Assembly (NCBI GenBank): GCA_965652545.1
Contig: CBFGWV010000110.1
Span: 1-14,250, forward strand
DNA: 14,250 nucleotides
Origin: CBFGWV01 sp965652545
Lineage (GTDB): Bacteria > Pseudomonadota > Gammaproteobacteria > Competibacterales > Competibacteraceae
Direction: 5' to 3'
The translations under genes were made by a program, and so were the position numbers. Below the pieces are notes generated by a model. That model did no database searches, was not told the DNA's origin, and saw nothing but the letters and a program-made list of their open reading frames with translations. Of the stretch, positions 7,754 through 13,836 are shown piece by piece (positions within the stretch are counted from its first letter, which is position 1; each line of letters begins with the position of its first letter).

Positions 7754-8128
7754 ATGCCCGCCCCGATCGGAAAAACCCGCTGGGCCATTCCCGAAGGCTA
7801 TCTGCCCGCCTGGAGCAACGGCCCGGAACCCCAAATGGCCAGTCACGAAACGTTCTGCATTCTCAATGCGAGCGACTCGCACGCCCATGTCGTGGTCACG
7901 ATATTCTTCGAAGATCGCGATCCCGCCGGCCCGTACCGGTTGACCGTCCCCGCGCAGCGTACCCGTCACATACGCTTCAACGCGCTGGAGACGCCGGAGC
8001 GGATTCCGCTGGACACCCCTTATGCCAGCCTGATCGAATCGGACGTGCCCATCGTGGTGCAGCACACACGGCTGGATTCGCGCCAGGCTGAACTCGCCCT
8101 GCTCTCGACGCTGGCTTATGCCGACTGA
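7754..8128 (+). CDS. Sensory rhodopsin transducer (ASRT) family protein
   Basis: A 124-residue single-domain protein that I recognise as a homologue of the Anabaena sensory rhodopsin transducer (Pfam ASRT, formerly DUF1362). Diagnostic strings shared with the Anabaena protein include IGKTRWAIPEGYLP near the start, GPEPQMASHETFCILNA, GPYRLTVPAQRT and SDVPIVVQHTRLDSRQAE near the end. In Anabaena the soluble all-beta tetramer binds a photosensory rhodopsin. The family is much wider, occurs in bacteria without rhodopsins, and has been proposed to be an ancestral small-molecule (sugar-like) binding domain. No retinal protein is encoded in this window. No signal peptide or membrane segment is visible. 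It is the last gene of the unit and starts nine bases after the previous stop. The start at ATG 7754 aligns with the Anabaena N-terminus; GTG 7745 is an alternative adding three residues. Its TGA abuts the convergent gene with no gap. Confidence 0.93.
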   Translation: MPAPIGKTRWAIPEGYLPAWSNGPEPQMASHETFCILNASDSHAHVVVTIFFEDRDPAGPYRLTVPAQRTRHIRFNALETPERIPLDTPYASLIESDVPIVVQHTRLDSRQAELALLSTLAYAD

Positions 8129-8608
8129 TCAAAACGCCAGCCCCGCACCGAGCACGAGGCCATACAACGCTTGCGCCACGACCGTCAGCAGCGGTGTGGC
8201 GAAGCCGTAGTTGAGCCCTACCATTCCCGGAGGTTCGATGACGTTGCGCTCGCGCACGCCGAGGTACTCGGAGGCAATCCGGGGATGGACGTACGGCAGA
8301 TGGGACAGCGCAAGGATCAACAGGACGCCATGGGCCAACCCGAGCAGGCTGCCGGCCCAAACGCTCGCCCCGCCGATGGCCTGGAACACCGCCGCATAGC
8401 AGAACGAGATGACCCAGCCGCCCAGGAAGTAGACTGCGATGCCCACCTGATGCGCACGCGCACGCTCCCCGGAGAACCACGTGCCAAGCAGTAGCGGCAG
8501 GCTCATGCGGGTGAGTCCGATGGCCCGTCCGCCCTCGATGACCAAGGTCATCGCCAGCGATGCCAGCAGACCCCAGAGCAGAATGTCCCAGATGGCTGCC
8601 CAGCTCAT
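8129..8608 (-). CDS. Hypothetical four-helix inner-membrane protein
   Basis: A 159-residue protein I cannot assign to a named family. Four hydrophobic segments are visible at about 7-27, 54-80, 84-103 and 130-157, with short polar loops. Possible landmarks are a GLAHG motif in helix 3, an LSHLPYVHP stretch just after it that is rich in histidine and proline, and a basic loop (GERARAHQ) around residue 47. No signal peptide or catalytic motif is evident. Its ATG overlaps the stop of the GH15 gene by four bases (ATGA on the minus strand) and has no clear Shine-Dalgarno site, so it is probably translated by coupling and co-expressed with the glycosidase. Its stop codon directly touches the stop of the convergent transducer-family gene. 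A structural or transport role is possible but not shown. Confidence 0.8.
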   Translation of the reverse strand: MSWAAIWDILLWGLLASLAMTLVIEGGRAIGLTRMSLPLLLGTWFSGERARAHQVGIAVYFLGGWVISFCYAAVFQAIGGASVWAGSLLGLAHGVLLILALSHLPYVHPRIASEYLGVRERNVIEPPGMVGLNYGFATPLLTVVAQALYGLVLGAGLAF

Positions 8609-10536
8609 GCCGGCGCCACGGTGCAGCCGGTCCTCCGACGCCGCTTCGCCGACTGCAAGGCGATAGCCGCGGTGATCAGCCCCACATGGGTGAACGCCTG
8701 TGGGAAATTGCCCAGGAAGGTGCCGGTGTCGACGTCGACTTCCTCAGAATACAGCCCCACATCGTTGGCCGAACCGCAGAGGGCATCGAACAGGTGCTCG
8801 GCCCGATCCAACTGACCGGCGAGGGCGAGATAGTCCACGCGCCAGAAGCTGCAGATCCCGAACGCGCCCTCCCCGCCCCGATGCGGATCAAGCGCCGTGT
8901 CGTAGCGGCGCAGCCACGGACCCTGGCCCAGCGAACCGGTGACGAACGCCTCGGTACCGATCATCCGCGCACTGCGCGGATGGCAGTATCCGTAACGCGG
9001 CGCCAGCAGCACGCTGGCATCGGCCCGATCACTGTCCCAGGAGGCGACGTACGCGCCTTTTTCACGATGGAACCCGTGGATCTCGTTCGCAGCGCGAATG
9101 GCATCGCGATGGGTTCTGAACACATCCACCGGAACCTGCACGACACCGGCATCGTGCAGCCGCAGGAGGTGATCGAGACCCGCCCAGCACATGATCTTGC
9201 CGTAGGTGTAATGGCGACGCTTGCCGCGGATCTCCCACAGCCCGTTCTCTTCCCGGCGCCACTGGCGGCAGATCTCGTGACCGAAGGCCACGATCATGCG
9301 TTTTTCCATTGGCGAGAGCGTGCCGCCGCCCAACGCATAACCGTGTGCGGTGCAGATCACCGCACCATAGCCGTCGAGCTGGCGCTGGTCCCGCGCCGAA
9401 TTACCGACCCGCACCGGCCTGGAGCCCCGGTAGCCCTCCAGATGCTCCAGATCCGTCTCCGCCGGTACCCGGCGGCCGTGCGCGTCGTACATGAACGGCA
9501 ACGACCGGCGGTCGTGCCGCGACGCGTGCAGCAGCCACTTGAGGAAAAACGCCGCCTCGTCGCCGTAACCGGCCAGGGCGTAGGCGTGGAACGTCAGCGC
9601 GGCATCGCGCAACCAACAATAGCGATAATCCCAGTTGCGTTCGCCACCGATGGATTCGGGCAGCGATGCGGTGGGCGCGGCATACACGGCGCCGGACTGC
9701 ACGAAGGTCATCAACCGGACCGTCAGCAGGCTGCGCACGACGATGTCCCTGTGCGGCCCCTGGTAGGTGCACCGTCCGACCCAATCGCGCCAGAAACGCT
9801 CTGTCGCCGTCACCCGGCGGGCGACGGCCGTCAGCGGGGTCAGAGTCACCGGCTCATCACGGGCGAACGTCAGCGAGAAAACGGCGGTGTCTCCCGGTTG
9901 CATGCGCCATGCCGAATGCAGATCCGCGCCATTTTGCGAGGCCGCCAGTGGCACGTCGGACCGGACATAGACCGCGCAACGGTGATAGGCGATACGCCAG
10001 CCGATTGCACCAGCGGCGTCCAGCCGGTAGGGCGCGCGGGCGAAATCCGGTCGCGGAGCGACAGTCGCCCGCATGTCCACCGCACCACCCCGACAGCGGA
10101 GGATGCGCAGCACCTCGCTGGCCGGTGTCAGGCTCGAGGCACCCTCTGTCGATACCGGGATGAGGTCGGTGACCTGTACTGTCCACCCATCTCCGCGGTA
10201 CTCGGTTTCGAGAATATTGGTATCGCGCCGGTACCAGCGACGGGTGCTGAAGGGTTGGGCGGGCGTCAATCCAAAATACCCGCCCACACGACGATCAAGT
10301 ATGGCGGCGAAGAGGCTTGGGCTCGATATCTCAGGCAGACACAACCAGTCGATCGACCCATCGCGGCAAACCAGGGCGGCGCAGCGTCCATCGCCGATGA
10401 TCGCGTAGTCTGAGATCGGTGGGTAATCCTCGTGCGCTGGGGGATGTTCGGTTGCGGTCCAGGACACAGCGCTACCAGGATATCGCCGTGTTTTTGGCCT
10501 GGCGGTCGAACGCTCCGCGGGTAACGTGCAAATCAT
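8605..10536 (-). CDS. Glycoside hydrolase family 15 protein (glucoamylase/trehalase-like)
   Basis: A 643-residue (or 620-residue) GH15 enzyme, an inverting alpha-glucosidase family that includes glucoamylase, glucodextranase and the mycobacterial-type trehalase. The N-terminal beta domain begins YPPISDYAIIGDG then VCRDGSIDWLCLPE, the standard start of bacterial GH15 proteins. The (alpha/alpha)6 barrel follows with NWDYRYCWLRDAA. The catalytic acid is probably E435 in LWEIRGK, and the base is the pair E598-E599 in GLYSEEVD. There is no signal peptide, so it probably acts in the cytoplasm on trehalose or short glucans. The start is uncertain. ATG 10536 is the longest reading, but its first 23 residues overlap the SDR-like remnant in another frame. 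GTG 10467, four bases after that remnant's TAG, would give the usual N-terminus by termination-reinitiation. Neither has a good Shine-Dalgarno site. The downstream membrane-protein gene overlaps its stop. Confidence 0.93.
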   Translation of the reverse strand: MICTLPAERSTARPKTRRYPGSAVSWTATEHPPAHEDYPPISDYAIIGDGRCAALVCRDGSIDWLCLPEISSPSLFAAILDRRVGGYFGLTPAQPFSTRRWYRRDTNILETEYRGDGWTVQVTDLIPVSTEGASSLTPASEVLRILRCRGGAVDMRATVAPRPDFARAPYRLDAAGAIGWRIAYHRCAVYVRSDVPLAASQNGADLHSAWRMQPGDTAVFSLTFARDEPVTLTPLTAVARRVTATERFWRDWVGRCTYQGPHRDIVVRSLLTVRLMTFVQSGAVYAAPTASLPESIGGERNWDYRYCWLRDAALTFHAYALAGYGDEAAFFLKWLLHASRHDRRSLPFMYDAHGRRVPAETDLEHLEGYRGSRPVRVGNSARDQRQLDGYGAVICTAHGYALGGGTLSPMEKRMIVAFGHEICRQWRREENGLWEIRGKRRHYTYGKIMCWAGLDHLLRLHDAGVVQVPVDVFRTHRDAIRAANEIHGFHREKGAYVASWDSDRADASVLLAPRYGYCHPRSARMIGTEAFVTGSLGQGPWLRRYDTALDPHRGGEGAFGICSFWRVDYLALAGQLDRAEHLFDALCGSANDVGLYSEEVDVDTGTFLGNFPQAFTHVGLITAAIALQSAKRRRRTGCTVAPA

Positions 10537-10630
10537 CCACCGGCGAGAACAGATTGCCGGGGCGATCCCCCGGGACGGCCTTCGCGGCGCCGAAGGCGCC
10601 GGTCACCACGACTGTTGTCGGTTCGTCCAT
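10472..10630 (-). pseudogene. Remnant of a short-chain dehydrogenase (SDR), internally deleted
   Basis: A 52-codon minus-strand reading frame from ATG 10630 to TAG 10472. It starts MDEPTTVVVTGAFG, the first beta-strand and TGA of an SDR Rossmann fold. After only about six more residues it continues PGDRPGNLFSPVDDLH and GAFDRQAKN. This closely resembles the C-terminal tail (DRPDNLFEPVPGD, then GRFDARAR) of a family of roughly 330-residue SDR oxidoreductases, as I remember its members. About 270 residues, including the Tyr-x-x-x-Lys active site, are absent, so it cannot be a working dehydrogenase. The frame itself is still open. It ends four bases before the alternative GTG start of the GH15 gene, as if it were once the first gene of that operon. 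The alternative is a chance small ORF, but having both ends of the same family in one frame argues against that. The family match is from memory, not a search. Confidence 0.5.
10585..10601. repeat. Perfect palindrome at the SDR deletion junction
   Basis: CGGCGCC and GGCGCCG are separated by three bases (GAA on the plus strand), a 7-bp GC-only stem. It lies between the codons for the N-terminal and C-terminal SDR pieces and would form a strong hairpin on either strand. Confidence 0.7.
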
Positions 10631-10713
10631 CACCTGGGCGCCCCATCCTTCACATTGCCGGCCAGTACCGACCTTTCTTTCTTGAGCGCGCTGACGGGGT
10701 AGGAGTTCCGGGT

Positions 10714-12099
10714 CTACTTGCCGGCCAAAGTCGCGTCCGAGGCCAGGGCGGGGTCCAGTTCTTCGGGACTCAGACGCATGGCCCAGGTGATGACCGGGAT
10801 ACGCTTACCGTCCTCGCCCCCGCGCACGGGGTTCATGAACTCCCAGGCGATCTCGCCCTCACGGGTGACTTCAACGATGCGCCCGCCGTCGGATTCGCTG
10901 ATCAGCGTGTTGCCGTTGGGCAAGCGCTGCAAGTCCGAACGAATCTCGCTTGCCAGAGGATGGGCGGCACTGCCGGCGTACTGCCAAACGACCTCCATGG
11001 TGGCCGGATCGAACTCTAACGCGCGCGAGCTACCCTCGGGGCCATCGAACTGCCCCAGGTTGTCGAACAGTAGAATGGTCCCCTCGGGCTGTATGTCGGG
11101 ATCGTGCTGACCGGCCCACGGCCCAGTGGTCGCCCAACGAATATCGCCCGATTCGACGTCGATCACGGCCAGCGCGCTGGAGAGCTCGCGCAGGGACAGC
11201 AACACCTGCCCCTCCTCGCCGAAGGCGAAGTTGGCGGCTTTGCGCTCATCGATGTACTCCACGGTGTTCGCATGCAGCGGATCGCCACGGAAGAAGATCG
11301 ACACCGTACTGAGCAGATGACGGTAGCGCGAGCGGGCGACAGATTCGATCAGGTGAATCTTGCGCAGCTCCTCGCCCTGCGGCGAGAGCACCACCAGAAA
11401 GTCGTCCAGCCGCGGTGGCGTCAGATGCCCGGCGCCCTCCACCGGGGCATCGACGATCTCCTGGGTAAGGACGTATATCGTCCCGTCCGGCGCCACATCG
11501 AACTGATGATGCGCCCGCCCCGGGTAGAACCAGATCACGTTGGAGTCCTTGTCCAGCTTGACCAGGCCGTAGCCGTACGGGGTGTCGCTGGTGCCTTCGT
11601 ATAAGGCCAACAGTTCGCCACCGGGCAGGATGCGCGCATGGCGAAAGTGCACGTACTCGTCCGGGCGGGGTTCCTCGATCGTACCGGTGCCGGGCGTCCA
11701 TACCGTGCTGAACGGCCGCCGCCACTCGTGTACCACCTCGCCGTCCATGTCGATGAGAAAGGCTGCCGGGTCGCTGCCGGAGGTGTACAAGGTAAAGCCC
11801 TCATAGGCCTTGCCGGGCTCATGCATCGTCACGCCCTTGTCGGGGCGGCGCTCCGGCTTCCAAAGGTCCGTCATGTACACATCGCGATACGAGGTCATCT
11901 GGTCGTACAGCGCCTTGCCGCCCTCATAGGCGCGGGCGATCGCCGGTGCGGGAAACACGTTGCTGACTGTCATCAGCGAGCCGGCGATATAGGCCAGCAG
12001 GGCAAGCGCCACGATAAAAGCCATGTTGAAGATGCGATCCGCCCGAGTGTCGGCGGTTGCGCCAGCGTGGGCGGCGCCACGTCGTGTCTGTTGATTCAT
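10714..12099 (-). CDS. Membrane-anchored arylsulfotransferase (ASST)-like protein
   Basis: A 461-residue protein of the arylsulfotransferase family, a six-bladed beta-propeller. Well-studied members move sulfate between phenols in the periplasm through a sulfo-histidine intermediate. One membrane segment at about 25-47 (FIVALALLAYIAG) follows a positively charged N-terminus (NQQTRR), so the propeller is probably anchored facing the periplasm. Propeller-repeat motifs carry histidines: RAHHQFDVAPDGTIYVL (H197-H198), LHANTVEYI (H276) and GQHDPDIQPEGTILLFDN (H332), then SRALEFDPATMEVVWQY. These are typical of the ASST_2-type family, but I cannot say which histidine is catalytic. I chose ATG 12099 because the 120 codons upstream in frame are low-complexity, lack family features and run under the divergent methyltransferase gene. 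The Shine-Dalgarno site is weak. Many relatives have no tested substrate, so sulfotransferase activity is a family-level inference. Confidence 0.85.
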   Translation of the reverse strand: MNQQTRRGAAHAGATADTRADRIFNMAFIVALALLAYIAGSLMTVSNVFPAPAIARAYEGGKALYDQMTSYRDVYMTDLWKPERRPDKGVTMHEPGKAYEGFTLYTSGSDPAAFLIDMDGEVVHEWRRPFSTVWTPGTGTIEEPRPDEYVHFRHARILPGGELLALYEGTSDTPYGYGLVKLDKDSNVIWFYPGRAHHQFDVAPDGTIYVLTQEIVDAPVEGAGHLTPPRLDDFLVVLSPQGEELRKIHLIESVARSRYRHLLSTVSIFFRGDPLHANTVEYIDERKAANFAFGEEGQVLLSLRELSSALAVIDVESGDIRWATTGPWAGQHDPDIQPEGTILLFDNLGQFDGPEGSSRALEFDPATMEVVWQYAGSAAHPLASEIRSDLQRLPNGNTLISESDGGRIVEVTREGEIAWEFMNPVRGGEDGKRIPVITWAMRLSPEELDPALASDATLAGK

Positions 12100-12296
12100 G
12101 CGTTCGATCCGTGCCCGTGAAACGCCCGTTAGGCGGGCGTCCTTCCTGGTTGATGATGTTGGCTCTTGGGATCGCGCCGGCGGCTGTTTGGTTCCGCGCG
12201 CTCGATGGCCGACTGCCGCGCCACGGCAAGCGTGGGCGGATCGGTTACGCTGTTCATCTAGGGCAGACCCACCTCCCGCCCGTTGGAACCAACGAC
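12100..12296. other. Divergent intergenic region between ASST-like and methyltransferase genes
   Basis: This 197-base spacer should hold promoters for both directions. It contains the hairpin at 12122-12140 close to the ASST-like start. I could not pick a confident -35/-10 pair in either direction. Confidence 0.5.
12122..12140. repeat. Inverted repeat (hairpin) in the divergent promoter region
   Basis: ACGCCCG and CGGGCGT are separated by TTAGG, a perfect 7-bp stem with a 5-base loop. It begins 23 bases upstream of the ASST-like ATG. It could be an operator or a leader hairpin in the minus-strand transcript. It is not followed by a T-run in either direction, so it is not a standard terminator. 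Confidence 0.6.
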
Positions 12297-13082
12297 ATGG
12301 CCGATACAAACAATGCCGCTGCCGCCGAGGCGCTGGAACGGATGTACCAGGCACCGGAGATCGTCCGCCAACGCCTGATGACGCTCGATGCGCTTCGCCC
12401 CCGCCGTGGCGAGCACATCCTCGATGCCGGGTGCGGACCGGGACTGCTGCTGCAGGCATTGGCGGCGGGCGTCGGCCGCGATGGGCAGGTCACGGGCCTG
12501 GACAGCGACCCGGCCATGCTGGCGCTGGCCAGCGCGCGTTGTGCAGACCTGCCGCAGGTGCGCGTCACCGCCGGCGCACTCGAATGCCTCCCCCTGCCCG
12601 CTGCGGCGTTCGATGCACTCTCCTGCACCCAGGTGCTGCTCTATACCGACCCGCTCGACACCGCGTTGGCGGAGCTGGCGCGCGTGCTCAAGCCCGGCGG
12701 TCGCGCGGCGATCATCGAAACCGACTGGCGCGGCCTGGTCCTGGGCAGTGCGGACACGGCGTTTACCCGGCGTGTCTGCGATGCCTGGGACGCGTCGGTC
12801 GCCAACCCCAACCTACCGGTGCGCCTGGCGGGGCTGCTGAGCCGGCACGGGCTGGATACCGTCCGTGTCGAGGCCATTCCCTTGCTGAGCACGAACTACG
12901 TCGGTGGCAGCTACGCCGTGGGCATGGTGAAATCGATGGCACAGGATGCCGTCCGCGCCGGGGCGGTCACGGACGAGGCGGCGCAAGCCTGGCTGGAGGA
13001 TCTTGCGCGGCGCGGCAGGGCCGGCGACTGGTTTTTCTGCATCAACCGCTTTTTGTTCACCGCCGTGCGGAGGCTTGCATGA
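12297..13082 (+). CDS. Class I SAM-dependent methyltransferase
   Basis: A 261-residue soluble methyltransferase with the Rossmann-like SAM fold. Motif I is LDAGCGPG (residues 42-49), the acidic residue that binds the SAM ribose is D69 in GLDSD, the adenine-side region is around 90-95 (AGALECLP), and motif III-like LKPGGRAAIIE starts at 131. The pattern is that of the Methyltransf_11/UbiE-like group, which methylates small molecules. The C-terminal part (about 190-261) carries no cofactor motif and probably forms the substrate cap; the substrate cannot be read. I chose ATG 12297 because the sequence from there has the usual N-terminal helix before motif I. The 80 codons upstream in frame overlap the start of the divergent gene. 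Only a weak GGA precedes it. Its TGA overlaps the ATG of the MarC-family gene by four bases, so the two are co-translated. Confidence 0.9.
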   Translation: MADTNNAAAAEALERMYQAPEIVRQRLMTLDALRPRRGEHILDAGCGPGLLLQALAAGVGRDGQVTGLDSDPAMLALASARCADLPQVRVTAGALECLPLPAAAFDALSCTQVLLYTDPLDTALAELARVLKPGGRAAIIETDWRGLVLGSADTAFTRRVCDAWDASVANPNLPVRLAGLLSRHGLDTVRVEAIPLLSTNYVGGSYAVGMVKSMAQDAVRAGAVTDEAAQAWLEDLARRGRAGDWFFCINRFLFTAVRRLA

Positions 13083-13711
13083 TCGAGACGCTGATCCTCG
13101 CCTCAGCCACATTCTTCGCCACCATCGGGCCGCTGGACGTCGCGGCCATGTTTGCCGCGCTCACCGCGGGGGCTGACCCGAAAACCCGGCGGGCCGTCGC
13201 CGTGCGTGGCGTACTCATCGCCACCGGCATCCTGCTGTTGTTCGCGTTGTTCGGCGAGGCCATCCTCGGCGGACTGGGCATTTCGCTGGCGGCCTTGCGC
13301 ACCGCCGGTGGCATTCTGTTGCTGTTGATCGGCATCGACATGGTCTTCGCCCGGCACTCCGGCGGTACCGGCACGACCACCGACGAGGTCGCCGAAGCCA
13401 CGGGCAAGCCGGACATTTCGGTGTTTCCGCTGGCAACGCCGCTGATCGCCGGCCCCGGTGCCATGGGTGCGGCCATTTTGCTGATGGCCGATGCCCAGGG
13501 CGACCTCGCCCGCCAGGGCGCCGTACTTGCCGCGCTGGTCGGCATGCTGGTGTTCACGCTGATCGCTCTTTTGGCTGCCGGCCGCATTCAGAACTGGCTG
13601 GGGGTGACCGGCATGCACGTCATCAGCCGCGTGTTCGGCGTATTGTTGTGCGCGTTGGCGGTGCAGTTCATGTTCGATGGGATCGTCGACAGCGGTATCG
13701 TGCCACGCTGA
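13079..13711 (+). CDS. MarC-family integral membrane protein
   Basis: A 210-residue multi-pass inner-membrane protein of the MarC (UPF0056) family, which is related to neutral amino acid transporters of the NAAT type. The transport function of E. coli MarC is unproven, and its old link with multiple antibiotic resistance was not supported. About six hydrophobic helices are visible: 3-26, 41-61, 65-86, 117-138, 146-168 and 183-203. Family marks are FFATIGPLDVAAMF at the start (the family usually has NPIG or DPLG here), LLLIGIDMVFA near residue 85 and FPLATPLIAGPGAMG around 119. The hydrophilic loop at 90-113 is rich in threonine, glycine and acidic residues. GGAGG at 13069-13073 lies five bases before ATG 13079. 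The ATGA overlap with the methyltransferase gene suggests one transcript, though a shared pathway is not evident. Confidence 0.92.
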   Translation: MIETLILASATFFATIGPLDVAAMFAALTAGADPKTRRAVAVRGVLIATGILLLFALFGEAILGGLGISLAALRTAGGILLLLIGIDMVFARHSGGTGTTTDEVAEATGKPDISVFPLATPLIAGPGAMGAAILLMADAQGDLARQGAVLAALVGMLVFTLIALLAAGRIQNWLGVTGMHVISRVFGVLLCALAVQFMFDGIVDSGIVPR

Positions 13712-13746
13712 TCCAGATGCCGCCCGGGACGCATACGATTTTTTTT
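13697..13746 (+). terminator. Possible weak terminator after the MarC-family gene
   Basis: Eight T residues at 13739-13746 follow ACGAT (13735-13739), which can pair with ATCGT at 13697-13701 inside the end of the coding region. The loop is long and the stem short, so this is a poor intrinsic terminator. The T-run in otherwise GC-rich DNA is the main reason to list it. Confidence 0.25.
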
Positions 13747-13770
13747 CGGGCGAGTGTCGGGGGGCCATCG

Positions 13771-13820
13771 TGTCCGTTCGTCCTTCGGGTCGAGTAACCC
13801 AATCGAAACCCGTTCGGACA
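13771..13820. repeat. Nested inverted repeats in the leader of the NTF2-like gene
   Basis: The outer arms TGTCCG (13771-13776) and CGGACA (13815-13820) enclose the inner arms CGGGT (13786-13790) and ACCCG (13808-13812). The structure ends three bases before AAGGAG at 13824. It could fold in the mRNA next to the ribosome binding site or serve as an operator. Confidence 0.5.
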
Positions 13821-13836
13821 GTGAAGGAGAACACCG

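Noticed and set aside
8560..10413. A 617-codon plus-strand open frame opposite the GH15 gene
   Set aside because: It is an antisense shadow of a GC-rich gene. Its composition is rich in R, P, A and H, no domain is visible, and the minus strand has clear GH15 motifs.
12100..12459. A 120-codon N-terminal extension of the ASST-like gene
   Set aside because: It is R/A/G/S-rich without family features and lies under the start of the divergent methyltransferase. ATG 12099 directly precedes a sensible membrane anchor.
12098..13711. A 537-codon plus-strand frame ending with the MarC-family protein
   Set aside because: Everything before ATG 13079 is the wrong frame of the methyltransferase gene. GGAGG at 13069 and the family N-terminus fix the MarC start.
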